From: JALYUA01 sp039933215
GTDB taxonomy: Bacteria; Acidobacteriota; Thermoanaerobaculia; UBA5066; Gp7-AA6
DNA length: 64,000 nucleotides
Assembly (NCBI GenBank): GCA_039933215.1
Contig: JBDTOO010000006.1
Coordinates: 15,907-79,906 of the forward strand
Direction: 5' to 3'
The notes below the pieces were generated by a model. The model did no database searches. It saw only the letters and a list, made by a program, of their open reading frames with translations, and was not told the origin of the DNA. Positions 16,602-24,636 of this stretch are shown here, piece by piece. Position 1 is the first letter of the stretch; each line of letters opens with the position of its first letter. The position numbers were made by a program, and so were the translations under genes.

Positions 16602-17945
16602 CTAGAGGCCGTACTTGCGGCAGAGGTACTTGATCTGGTTCCCGTCGAGCTTCAGGCGGCGGGCGGCCTCGGCCTTCACGCCCGCCGACTGCGCGATCGC
16701 GTCTGAGAGGAGCTTGCGCTCGAACTCCTCGACCGCCTTCGCAAAGGAGTCCGGAACGGATGCGCCCGGGGCCCCTCGAAGCTGACGGAGGGCGCGCGGC
16801 AGGTCTTCCTCGCCGATCTCCTCGCCGTCCGCGAAGAGAACGAGCATTTCGACGACGTGCTCGAGCTCGCGGACGTTTCCCCGCCAGGGGTGGGACTTCA
16901 ACCGGTCGAGGACGGGACCGGAGAGTCTCTTCTCGGGAAGGCGATGGCGTGAGGCGAACTTCGCGAGGAAGTGTCCGGCGAGAAGCGGGATGTCGTCCGC
17001 GCGGTCGCGCAGCGGCGGGACGCGGATCGGCACGGCATGGATGCGGTAGAAGAGATCCTCCCGGAACGCTCCCGCGGAAACGCGCGCCTCGAGATCCTCG
17101 TTCGTCGCCGAGATGAGACGGAAGTCGACCGTGAGGGTCCGGTTGCCCCCGACGCGCTCCACCTCCCGCGATTCGAGGACCCGGAGCAATTTCGCCTGGA
17201 TCGCCGGGGACAGCGTTCCGATCTCATCCAGAAAGAGCGTTCCGCCGTGCGCCTGCTCGAAGCGCCCCGCGCGGGACGCAACGGCTCCGGTGAAGGCTCC
17301 GCGTTCGTGTCCGAAGAGCTCCGATTCGGCCAGCCCCTCGGGAAGCGCCGACGCGTTCACTGCCACGAACGGCTTGCCGCGGCGGAGGCTGCGCTCGTGG
17401 ATGGAGTGCGCGACGAGCTCCTTGCCCGTGCCGCTCTCCCCCTGGATCAGGATGGTCACATCCGACGGAGCGACCTTCTCGATGTCCCGGAAGACCTTCC
17501 GCATTCCAGCGCTCTCCCCGATGAGCCGGTCGAAGGAGACTTCTTCCCGGGCGCGCTCGCGCAGCGCACGGTTCTCGGCGAGAAGACTCCGCCGCTCGAG
17601 CGCCCGCTTCAGGATCAGCTGAAGCTCCGCGGCATCCACGGGTTTCCGAAAGAAGTCGAACGCCCCGAGCTCGATCGAGCGGAGCGCCGACTCCCGGTCC
17701 TTCTCGCCGGACATCATGACGACGGTCGCGTCCGGGTTGCGGCGCTTCGCCTCGGCGAGGAGGCCGAAGCCCTCCTCCACCTCGCCGCTCGGCGGCAGGC
17801 GGAGATCGAAGAGGTAGAGGTCGGGATCGGAGTCGAGAAGCGCGCGGCCCGCGTCCGCGTCCGTGACCCCGGTGACGTCGAACGTCCCCTTGAGAGCCCA
17901 GACGAGCTGGTCGAGGAGGACGGCGTCGTCCTCGACGATCAACAC
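16602..17945 (-). CDS. sigma-54-dependent response regulator (NtrC/PrsR-like)
   Basis: 447 residues, GTG start at 17945. It has a receiver domain (about 1-115) with phospho-acceptor Asp47 in LYLFDLRLPP. The AAA+ sigma-54 domain has Walker A GESGTGKE and the sigma-54-contact loop RGAFTGA, and a Fis-type helix-turn-helix lies at the C-terminus (VKAEAARRLKLDGNQIKYL). It activates RNA polymerase-sigma-54 promoters after phosphorylation. The overall look recalls PrsR-type regulators of PEP-CTERM systems, but no exosortase gene is present. It is 23 bases downstream of the kinase gene, its likely partner, and the sigma-54 element at 16292-16306 is a plausible target. Confidence 0.9.
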   Translation of the reverse strand: MLIVEDDAVLLDQLVWALKGTFDVTGVTDADAGRALLDSDPDLYLFDLRLPPSGEVEEGFGLLAEAKRRNPDATVVMMSGEKDRESALRSIELGAFDFFRKPVDAAELQLILKRALERRSLLAENRALRERAREEVSFDRLIGESAGMRKVFRDIEKVAPSDVTILIQGESGTGKELVAHSIHERSLRRGKPFVAVNASALPEGLAESELFGHERGAFTGAVASRAGRFEQAHGGTLFLDEIGTLSPAIQAKLLRVLESREVERVGGNRTLTVDFRLISATNEDLEARVSAGAFREDLFYRIHAVPIRVPPLRDRADDIPLLAGHFLAKFASRHRLPEKRLSGPVLDRLKSHPWRGNVRELEHVVEMLVLFADGEEIGEEDLPRALRQLRGAPGASVPDSFAKAVEEFERKLLSDAIAQSAGVKAEAARRLKLDGNQIKYLCRKYGL

Positions 17946-17968
17946 ACGGCCGAGAACCGTCTTCCCGC

Positions 17969-18691
17969 TCAGGAAGCCGCCCGTGTGGAGGCGAACGAGA
18001 GCCGCACGACGGTCCCGGAGCCCCGCTCGCTCTTCACGCGGATCGTGCCCCCGTGGTGCCTCACGATCTGACTCGCCGTGAACACGCCGAGTCCGACGCC
18101 GTCCGCCTTCGTCGTCTGAAATGGCCGGAAAAGGCGCTCCCTCACGAACTCGGCGGACATCCCCCCTCCGTTGTCGATGACCTCCACCACCGCGCGGGAT
18201 CGGGCGCCCGAGCCCGACGCGAAGCTCCGGACGAGGACCCTGCCCGACGGGCCCGCCGCCTCGAGCGCGTTCTCGATCAGGCTTTCGAGGGCGTCGCGGA
18301 GAAAGTAGGGATCGCCCCAGACGGCGGGGATCGCGCCGAGGGAGAGTGAGAGGACCGCCAGGCGGGAGGACTCCTCCGGCGTAAAACGCGCGCCGCGCCG
18401 GGTCGCCCCTCCGGCGATCGCGCGGATGATCCCGTTCAGGTCGAGCTCGACCTTGATCAGCACCGCGGTGTCTTCGCCTCCGAACCGCTCGACGATCCCG
18501 CCCAGGCGATCGATCGTCGAGGTCAAGAGCTCGCGGAGAGAGCGCTGGAAGTGCGGGTCGGCGTAGTGCTCCTCCAGGTTGGAGCGGAGCATCTGCAGCC
18601 GGAAGCCGACGTTCTTGATGTCGTGGAGCAGGACCCGGTCGAGGGCGGACTTCAGGCGCGGAGACGCCCTTCGCCGGCGGCCCGGGGTCAC
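17969..18691 (-). CDS. sensor-less histidine kinase with HDIKN box
   Basis: 240 residues, GTG start overlapping the HlyD-like gene stop by 4 bases. There is no membrane helix or sensor domain. The protein begins almost at the H-box, LLHDIKN (His23), an HDxKN form like that of PrsK kinases, and continues into the ATP-binding domain with N-box LIENALEAA, G1 DNGGGM and GVGLGVF. It should phosphorylate the adjacent response regulator. With no sensor of its own, its input probably comes from a partner protein, perhaps the upstream adaptor or the GAF fusion; this is inference. Confidence 0.85.
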   Translation of the reverse strand: MTPGRRRRASPRLKSALDRVLLHDIKNVGFRLQMLRSNLEEHYADPHFQRSLRELLTSTIDRLGGIVERFGGEDTAVLIKVELDLNGIIRAIAGGATRRGARFTPEESSRLAVLSLSLGAIPAVWGDPYFLRDALESLIENALEAAGPSGRVLVRSFASGSGARSRAVVEVIDNGGGMSAEFVRERLFRPFQTTKADGVGLGVFTASQIVRHHGGTIRVKSERGSGTVVRLSFASTRAAS

Positions 18692-19458
18692 GACCGGTGA
18701 GGGTTGGTCAGCCGGACCTGGACGGCCACGCCGGGCCGGAGCATCGGCTGGGCGGGATCGCGGCGCACGCGGATGATGACCTCGAACGTTCCGCTTCCGG
18801 GATCGACGGTCGGTCCGATGTACTCCACGGAGCCGGTGGCGCGGGAGCCGGGAAAGCTCGTCGGCACCACCTCGACCGCGGCGCCCCGCCGGATGTTGAG
18901 CAGCTCCTTCTCGGGAACGTAGATCCGCGCGAGGAGCGGCTCGAACGCCGTCACCTTGAAGAGGGCGACGGCCTGGTCTTCGATGACTTTCTGCCCGATC
19001 CGGGCGAGCTTCTCGGTGACCACGCCCGCAAACGGAGCGCGGATGATCGTGTAGTCCCGAACGGTCTTCGCCTTCTCGAACGCCGCCGTCGCGACGCCAA
19101 AGCGCGCCTTCGCGGTGTCGAGGTCCGCGCGCGAAACCACGCTGCCCTCCGAGAGAGCCTTCGCGCGGTCGTACTCCGCCCGACGCAGCTCCATGTCTTC
19201 CTTCGCCTGCCGCACGTCCGCGTCGGCCGAGCGGGGGTCGAGTGTCGCGAGGGGCTGTCCCCTGGCGACGGCGGCTCCGCGGTCGACGGCGATCGTCTCG
19301 ATGACCCCCGTGATGCGCGCGGACACGACGACTTCCTGGTCCACCATGAGGTGCGAGGAGTAGACGGCGGGAGCGGCGGGAGCGGATGCCGGCGCGCCCG
19401 GACCCGCAGGTCCGGTCGCGAGGAGGACGATCAGGCCGAGGACTCTGTTCACGATCAA
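18688..19458 (-). CDS. HlyD/RND-type periplasmic adaptor
   Basis: 256 residues. An N-terminal signal-like segment (NRVLGLIVLLATGPAGPG) is followed by the adaptor pattern: barrel-sandwich half (VVVSARITGVIETIAVDRG), a coiled-coil hairpin (about 80-135), the second half (IIRAPFAGVVTEKLARIGQ) and a beta-barrel domain. It is shorter than typical RND adaptors. The start used is TTG 19458; GTG 19452 is possible, and neither has a clear Shine-Dalgarno. No RND pump or outer-membrane channel gene is adjacent. It is the first gene of an adaptor-kinase-regulator operon. Confidence 0.8.
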   Translation of the reverse strand: MIVNRVLGLIVLLATGPAGPGAPASAPAAPAVYSSHLMVDQEVVVSARITGVIETIAVDRGAAVARGQPLATLDPRSADADVRQAKEDMELRRAEYDRAKALSEGSVVSRADLDTAKARFGVATAAFEKAKTVRDYTIIRAPFAGVVTEKLARIGQKVIEDQAVALFKVTAFEPLLARIYVPEKELLNIRRGAAVEVVPTSFPGSRATGSVEYIGPTVDPGSGTFEVIIRVRRDPAQPMLRPGVAVQVRLTNPHRS

Positions 19459-19553
19459 TGGGTTGGCCGGGAATGCTATCCCACGGGAAGGGCCGGGCGG
19501 ACCCGGTCGGCGGGCGGCGGCCGGTCAGCGGGCGGCGGGACAGCCCCGGTGGA

Positions 19554-20255
19554 TCAAAGGGATGCCCCGCTCAGGGCCTGGACCGCCGACCGAAACATAG
19601 ATAGACCGGCGTCGTTGCCGAGCAGCTTCTCCGAGCAGCGGTCCGGGTGCGGCATGAGGCCGACGACGTTGCGATCCGCGTTCACGATGCCCGCGATCGC
19701 CCGGTCCGCGCCGTTCGGGTTGGCGGCGTCGACCACCGCGCCCCCCTCGTCGCAGTATCGGAACACGACGCGGTCCTCCGCCTCGAGCTCGTCCAGAACG
19801 GCCGGCGGCGCCGTGTAGTTGCCCTCCATGTGCCCGATGGGCATCCGGACGATCTCCCCGGGCGCGTAGAGGCGCGTGAACGCCGTGTCGGCGCTCTCGA
19901 CCTTGAGGAACACGTCGCGGCAGACGTATCGCAGGCCCCGGTTCACCCGCATCGCTCCGGGCAGGAGGCCCGCCTCGAGGAGGACCTGGAACCCGTTACA
20001 GATCCCGAGGACCGGCCCGCCCTCCCTGGCGAACTTCGCGACGCTCTCCATCACCGGCGAGAACCGCGCGAGCGCTCCGGCGCGCAGGTAATCGCCGTAA
20101 GCGAACCCGCCCGGGATGATCACGGCGTCGGCGCCCTTCAGGTCGCGCTCGGCGTGCCAGACGTAGTCGGCCTCGCAGCCGAGCAGCTCGCGCACCACGT
20201 GATCGCAGTCCTGGTCGCAGTTGGATCCGGGGAAGACGACGATCGCGAACTTCAC
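19554..20255 (-). CDS. purQ: phosphoribosylformylglycinamidine synthase I (glutaminase)
   Basis: 233 residues. PurQ releases ammonia from glutamine for PurL. It is a class I amidotransferase: the nucleophile is Cys in GPVLGICNGFQVLLEAG, and the partner His-Glu lie in the C-terminal MPHPDRCSE region. Start MKFAIVVFPGSNCDQDC is typical. It follows purS by 4 bases. Confidence 0.96.
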   Translation of the reverse strand: MKFAIVVFPGSNCDQDCDHVVRELLGCEADYVWHAERDLKGADAVIIPGGFAYGDYLRAGALARFSPVMESVAKFAREGGPVLGICNGFQVLLEAGLLPGAMRVNRGLRYVCRDVFLKVESADTAFTRLYAPGEIVRMPIGHMEGNYTAPPAVLDELEAEDRVVFRYCDEGGAVVDAANPNGADRAIAGIVNADRNVVGLMPHPDRCSEKLLGNDAGLSMFRSAVQALSGASL

Positions 20256-20259
20256 GCGC

Positions 20260-20502
20260 CTAGCCCACGACCCGCACGTCGAACCCCTCGATGACCGTGT
20301 TCGCGAGAAGCTCTTCGGCCATCTTCCGCGCCTCGGCTTCCACGACGCGGGCGTCCTGTCCGTTCACGTCCAGGAAGAACACCTTCCCGGCGCGGACGCT
20401 CTCGACCCCGGAGTGGCCGAGCCGGACCAGGGCGGCGGCGATTGCCTTGCCCTGGGGATCGAGGATTCCCTCGCGCGGATAAACCCGGACTTCGACCTTC
20501 AC
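20260..20502 (-). CDS. purS: phosphoribosylformylglycinamidine synthase subunit PurS
   Basis: 80 residues, the normal PurS size. It bridges PurL and PurQ and helps channel ammonia. VEVRVYPREGILDPQGKAI and the SVRAGKVFFLDV strand are characteristic. The GTG start at 20502 overlaps the stop of the metallo-hydrolase gene (GTGA), so it is coupled to it; in-frame sequence further upstream is a shadow of that gene. Confidence 0.95.
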   Translation of the reverse strand: MKVEVRVYPREGILDPQGKAIAAALVRLGHSGVESVRAGKVFFLDVNGQDARVVEAEARKMAEELLANTVIEGFDVRVVG

Positions 20503-21269
20503 GCGTCGAACGGATCGTAACCGAGGATCTGATCCGCCACGTCGCAGGAGGCGGTGGACCCGGCGCGCTCGAGCGCTTCCGAGAGCGCGGCGAGGGCGAG
20601 GGCCGGAGCGTTGTTGGCGCGGGAGAGGTGCGTCGCGACGACGCGCTTCAAGCGTGGACCGGCGCAGGCGCGCACCGCGAAAGCGGATTGCCGATTGGAG
20701 AGGTGGCCCCATCCGCCCGAGATGCGTTTCTTCAGGTAATACGTGTAGGGGCCGTCGCGGAGCATGTCCTCGTCGTGGTTGAACTCGAGGAGGAGCGTCG
20801 TGGCGTCCCGCAGGAAATCCACGAACGAGAGCTCGACGCGCCCGAGGTCGGAGGCGATCACGAGACGCGCGTCGTCCCCTTCGAAGGCGTACGCAACCGA
20901 CTCGTTGGCGTCGTGCGGCGTGGCGTACGCGCGGAATCCGAGCGCTCCGATCCTCCCCTCCCGGTGGGGGTCTACCGCGACGAAGGGTGAGAACAGATCC
21001 CCTTCGAGCCCCATGGCGGCGGCGGTGCCGGGCGTCGTGAAGACGGGGCAGCCCCAGCGCGTCGAGAACGTGAGGGCGCCGGAGGAGTGGTCATTGTGCT
21101 CGTGGGTGACGAAGATTCCCGCGATCGACTCGGGCTCCATGCCGCGGGAGCGCATGCGGCGCTCGATCTCGCGTCCGGAGAGCCCCGCGTCGACTAAGAC
21201 CCGCGTGCTGCCGCTCTCGACCACGCACGCATTCCCGCCGGACCCCGATGCGAGGACGATGACGCGCAT
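20499..21269 (-). CDS. metallo-beta-lactamase-fold hydrolase, WalJ/YycJ-like
   Basis: 256 residues. It opens with LASGSGGNACVVESG and has the zinc motif THEHNDHSSG and the LSNRQSA segment typical of WalJ/YycJ proteins, which are thought to be nucleases linked to genome maintenance. It is the first gene of a three-gene operon with purS and purQ. The exact substrate is unknown. Confidence 0.85.
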   Translation of the reverse strand: MRVIVLASGSGGNACVVESGSTRVLVDAGLSGREIERRMRSRGMEPESIAGIFVTHEHNDHSSGALTFSTRWGCPVFTTPGTAAAMGLEGDLFSPFVAVDPHREGRIGALGFRAYATPHDANESVAYAFEGDDARLVIASDLGRVELSFVDFLRDATTLLLEFNHDEDMLRDGPYTYYLKKRISGGWGHLSNRQSAFAVRACAGPRLKRVVATHLSRANNAPALALAALSEALERAGSTASCDVADQILGYDPFDA

Positions 21270-21333
21270 GGAAGACGAGATTAGCAGATGGGTGAGAGAC
21301 GGGCGACGGGGGACGGGCGTGGGCGACGGGTGC

Positions 21334-21361
21334 AGGTGACGGGTGACGGGTGACGGGTGAC
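21334..21361. repeat. GGGTGAC heptamer array
   Basis: Three perfect tandem GGGTGAC units (21341-21361) are preceded by one AGGTGAC, in a wider run of GACGGG-like sequence from about 21293. The array ends in CAGCAGCCCGG. The same unit on the other strand, next to a near-identical GGGCTGCCGTCACCC junction, recurs at 42.17 kb, and a variant occurs at 46.08 kb. It fills most of the gap between the WalJ-like and dut genes. Confidence 0.8.
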
Positions 21362-21418
21362 AGCAGCCCGGACGTCATCGCGCGAGGTGCGTTCGCTCCG
21401 ATCGAGAACGATTTTCGC

Positions 21419-21868
21419 TCAGCGTCCCGTGGAGCCGAAGCCGCCGGCGTCGCGCGCGCTCGGCGGCAGCTTCTCGACGGGCTCGAAGCGGGCGCGAACG
21501 ACCGGCGCAAAGACGAGCTGCGCGACGCGGTCGCCGCGCTCGACGGCGACGGGCTCCGCGCCGAGATTCACGACGATGACCTTGATCTCTCCCCGGTAAT
21601 CGCTGTCGATCGTGCCGGGCGCGTTCAGCACGGCGAGGCCGTGCCGGACCGAGAGCCCGCTCCGCATGCGGACCTGCCCCTCGAAACCCTCGGGGATCGC
21701 CACCGCGATGCCGGTCTCGACGAGGCCCCTCTCCCCGGGCGCGAGAACGCGCGTCGACGGGACGGCCGCCCGCAGGTCGCATCCGGCGGCGCCGGCCGTC
21801 GCATAGGCGGGCAGGTCCAACCCCTCCCCGTGAGGCAGGACAGAAATCGGAACGACGAGCTCTTTCAC
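21419..21868 (-). CDS. dut: dUTP diphosphatase
   Basis: 149 residues. It hydrolyses dUTP to dUMP and pyrophosphate. All five trimeric dUTPase motifs are present: AAGCDLRAA, MRSGLSV, GTIDSDYRGEI, GDRVAQLVF and the C-terminal RDAGGFGSTGR. GTG 21868 places the conserved N-terminus correctly; ATG further upstream would add an unrelated 43 residues. The 189-base gap up to the M16 gene shows nothing I recognise. Confidence 0.95.
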   Translation of the reverse strand: MKELVVPISVLPHGEGLDLPAYATAGAAGCDLRAAVPSTRVLAPGERGLVETGIAVAIPEGFEGQVRMRSGLSVRHGLAVLNAPGTIDSDYRGEIKVIVVNLGAEPVAVERGDRVAQLVFAPVVRARFEPVEKLPPSARDAGGFGSTGR

Positions 21869-22057
21869 GAGGACGGAGCCTAATGCAGGTGAGCGCCCGG
21901 CGCGCCAAACGCCTCGGGACCAGCGACCCCGGGGACGGGACCGGGTGAGGGGGCAGGGCCAAAGCGCCACCCGGCCCGAGGAAGAGCCCTCAGCCATTCC
22001 CTCGCCCCCGGTTGCGCGGCGAATGCCGCGGCCGAAAACTGGCCCCGTCCGAAAAAG

Positions 22058-23341
22058 CTAGAGCGCGCCGGCGAGGTCGGGCGCGGTGATCGGCAGCTTT
22101 CCGACGTTTCCGACGACGGCGAGCGAGAGGACCCGGCCGTCGAAGAGCCGGTGGGCCTCCTCCCCGACGTCGTCCGCCGTGACGAGCTCGATCCTGGACG
22201 TGATCTCCTCCGGGGAGGCGATCCGGTGGAAATAGAACTCCTGGCGGGCCTGGGAGGACATCCGCGAGACCGTCGACTCGAGGGCGAGGATCATGTTGCC
22301 CTTGAGGTTCTCCTTGGCGCGCGAGAGCTCGAGCGGCCGGACCCCATCCCGCTTCAGCTTCTTCAGCTCCCGCAGGGTGACCTCGATGACGCGGCCCAGA
22401 TTCTTCGGCGCGCAGGCGGAATAGATCGTCTCGTATCCGCCCAGGCGGTAGGAGTTCAGGGACGAGGCGACGGAGTACGCGAGGCCGCGCTTTTCCCGAA
22501 CCTCCTGGAAGAGACGCGACGACATGCCGCCCCCGAGCACGATGTCCAAGAGGTTCGCCGCGAACCGGCGCTCGGAGGCCTGTCCCGGCCCCTCGACGCC
22601 CAGACACACGTGGACCTGTTCGAGGCCGCGCCGCGACTTCAGCTGGAGGTTCTGGTGGCCCCGGGGGCGTCCTCCCGTCCTCCCGCCCCGCCGCGTGGCG
22701 GCCGCGGAGCGGGCCCGCCGGCGACGGAAGAGCCGCTCGACGGCCGCGACGCAGTCCGCCGCCCTCACGTGGCCGGCGATCGAGATGATCACGTTGTCCG
22801 GTGTGTAGCGGGAGCGGTAGTAACGGTAGAGATCGGCGAGCCGGATGCTCTTGACGGTCTCGGCCGTCCCCAGGATGGGGGCTCCCAGAGGGTGGGTCCG
22901 CCAGAAGGAGCGGACGAACATCTCGTGGACGAGGTCGTCGGGGTCGTCGTTCGCCTCGCCGAGCTCCTCCAGGATGACCCCCCGCTCGACCTCGATGTCG
23001 ACGGCCTCGAAGGCCGGGGAGAGCACCAGGTCGCCCAGGAGGTCCAGGGCCTCGGCAAAGTGGGTGTCGAGCGTGTGGGCGTAGAAGCCGGTGTACTCCT
23101 TGGTGGTGAAGGCGTCCACGTCGCCGCCCAGCCGGTCGATGGCGCGAGCGATCTGGACGGTCGAGCGGCGTTCCGTCCTCTTGAAGAGCACGTGCTCCAG
23201 GAAGTGCGAGATCCCCTGCTTCGACGGCTTTTCTTCGCCGGAGCCCGTGCCGACGAAAAATCCGAGGGCGAGGGACCGGACGTCCTGCATCTCGTCGACG
23301 AGGACCGTGACGCCGTTATCGAGGGTGAATTTCTGGACCAT
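22058..23341 (-). CDS. M16 family zinc peptidase (processing-peptidase-like)
   Basis: 427 residues. The inverted zinc motif HFLEH (His46, Glu49, His50) with the distal glutamate in ERGVILEELGE identifies an active M16 peptidase. The second, inactive-type M16 domain follows, with GLAYSVASSLNSYRLGGY. The homologous group (YmxG/PqqL-like) is near mitochondrial processing peptidase. No signal peptide is present, so it is probably cytoplasmic. It lies 83 bases downstream of the pilin-like genes on the same strand. The substrate is unknown. Confidence 0.92.
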   Translation of the reverse strand: MVQKFTLDNGVTVLVDEMQDVRSLALGFFVGTGSGEEKPSKQGISHFLEHVLFKRTERRSTVQIARAIDRLGGDVDAFTTKEYTGFYAHTLDTHFAEALDLLGDLVLSPAFEAVDIEVERGVILEELGEANDDPDDLVHEMFVRSFWRTHPLGAPILGTAETVKSIRLADLYRYYRSRYTPDNVIISIAGHVRAADCVAAVERLFRRRRARSAAATRRGGRTGGRPRGHQNLQLKSRRGLEQVHVCLGVEGPGQASERRFAANLLDIVLGGGMSSRLFQEVREKRGLAYSVASSLNSYRLGGYETIYSACAPKNLGRVIEVTLRELKKLKRDGVRPLELSRAKENLKGNMILALESTVSRMSSQARQEFYFHRIASPEEITSRIELVTADDVGEEAHRLFDGRVLSLAVVGNVGKLPITAPDLAGAL

Positions 23342-23424
23342 GAAAGGGCTCCCGGCAGGCGCGGATATTCTACCGCGCCACCCTTGCCGGGCGATTGGTA
23401 TTTAAATGGCAGAAAACAATAGAG

Positions 23425-24090
23425 TTAGTTAGCTCCTGGCGGCGTGGGCTGGCCCGGCACTCCGCCGCCGGGCCGCCGGAGGCTGTTCGGATCGAACCCG
23501 GTGCCTCCGCTGTCCGTATCGGTGTCGCTCGCCCGGAAGACCCAGGCATCGTAAAAGCGCTGCCCGCGGAACTCCTGGAGGGATTCCTTGTGCACGTTCG
23601 AACGGACGCCGACGATCGGCCCGGCCATCTGGGCATTCGTCGGGCTTCCGAATCCCGGGGTAGGCACCGGGGTCGGGCGCTTGCCCTGCGGATCGGGAGA
23701 CACGCCCGTTCCGAGACCGGTCAACTGCGGATTCGCCTCGGGAGTGTTCATGATCACCAGATGCCAGTTGTCGCAGTTGCACATGGGATCCTTCCAGAGC
23801 TTGCGGATCGTGCGCGGGTTGTTCTCGGCCATCTCCTTCAGGCTGTTCGGGTACCGCCCGTACCGGCGCTGGAAGAGGCGGATCCCGCGGGAGTACTGCT
23901 TGCCCCGGAAGATGAGCTCCAGTTCGCGGTCTCGCTTGCCGATGTTTCCGAGCGCGGGGCCGACCGCGGCGATCGCGATGGAAAGGATCAGCATCCCGAT
24001 CACCACGGCGACCAGGGTGTAGCCGCCGTCGCGTGGGGACGGCCGAGCCGGCGCGCCGGGACCCCCGGACACCCTTTCAGGACCCTCCAT
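23425..24090 (-). CDS. type IV pilin-like (pseudopilin) protein without Glu5
   Basis: 221 residues. A 23-residue basic leader ends in Gly-Gly and is followed by YTLVAVVIGMLILSIAIAAV, the N-methylation and hydrophobic region of type IV pilin-like proteins. The usual glutamate at position +5 of the mature protein is alanine, which is rare and is seen among tip-type minor pseudopilins (GspK). The mature domain has a CNC motif and a proline/glycine-rich C-terminus. It is the last gene of the pilus/T2SS-like cluster, 93 bases after the GspG-like gene. Confidence 0.8.
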   Translation of the reverse strand: MEGPERVSGGPGAPARPSPRDGGYTLVAVVIGMLILSIAIAAVGPALGNIGKRDRELELIFRGKQYSRGIRLFQRRYGRYPNSLKEMAENNPRTIRKLWKDPMCNCDNWHLVIMNTPEANPQLTGLGTGVSPDPQGKRPTPVPTPGFGSPTNAQMAGPIVGVRSNVHKESLQEFRGQRFYDAWVFRASDTDTDSGGTGFDPNSLRRPGGGVPGQPTPPGAN

Positions 24091-24142
24091 CGACCGTGCG
24101 TCCTTTCTTCGAATGATCTACCCCTCTCCCCTCTCTTCCCCC

Positions 24143-24163
24143 TGACCTCTGACCTCTGACCTC
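24143..24163. repeat. TGACCTC heptamer, three copies
   Basis: Three perfect tandem 7-base units lie in a strongly pyrimidine-rich tract (about 24119-24183) between two pilin-like genes. On the coding strand the tract is purine-rich and could act as an extended ribosome-binding or mRNA-pausing region. Confidence 0.7.
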
Positions 24164-24183
24164 TCCGCTCTCTCCTCTCCGCC

Positions 24184-24636
24184 CTACCAGTCCTTGTACA
24201 GAGTCCCGTCCAGCGCCTTGGCCGGGGATCCGCTGTGGATGTCGATGATCCCGGGCGTCGACTCCCCGGTGTCGCCTCCGGACGAGCTGTCCGTCGACGC
24301 CTCCTCGGAGGCCACCACCCACGTCTCGGCCGACTTGGTCATCGGATCGAGGGGGATCTTGCGCAGGTAGCCGTCGGTGACGAGCGTCTGGAGGTCGGGC
24401 GGATAGTTCCCCTTGTCCCCGTGGTACTGGTCGATGGTGCTGCGCATCGCGAAGAGGTCCTCGCGCAGGGCCGCCTCCCGGGCGCGCTGCGGCGAGTCCC
24501 GCAGAGCCGGCACGGCGATCGCCGCGAGGATCCCGATGATCGTCATGACGACCAGGAGCTCTAAGAGCGTGAAGCCGGCCTGTGAGGACCGAGGCCGGCG
24601 GGATCCCCGGCGGCCGATGCGAAGGGTTTTGTCCAT
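24184..24636 (-). CDS. GspG-like major pseudopilin
   Basis: 150 residues. A 21-residue leader (MDKTLRIGRRGSRRPRSSQA then G) is cut before FTLLELLVVMTIIGILAAIA, with Glu at mature position 5. The downstream signature (DLFAMRSTIDQYHGDKGNYP, LPLDPMT-like PLDPMTKSAETW) is typical of GspG/PulG proteins, whose periplasmic domain binds calcium. ATG 24636 overlaps the preceding stop by one base (TGATG). Confidence 0.9.
   Translation of the reverse strand: MDKTLRIGRRGSRRPRSSQAGFTLLELLVVMTIIGILAAIAVPALRDSPQRAREAALREDLFAMRSTIDQYHGDKGNYPPDLQTLVTDGYLRKIPLDPMTKSAETWVVASEEASTDSSSGGDTGESTPGIIDIHSGSPAKALDGTLYKDW

Noticed and set aside
16602..19458. PEP-CTERM/exosortase regulation
   Set aside because: The kinase and regulator resemble PrsK/PrsR, but no PEP-CTERM protein, exosortase or exopolysaccharide gene is in the window.
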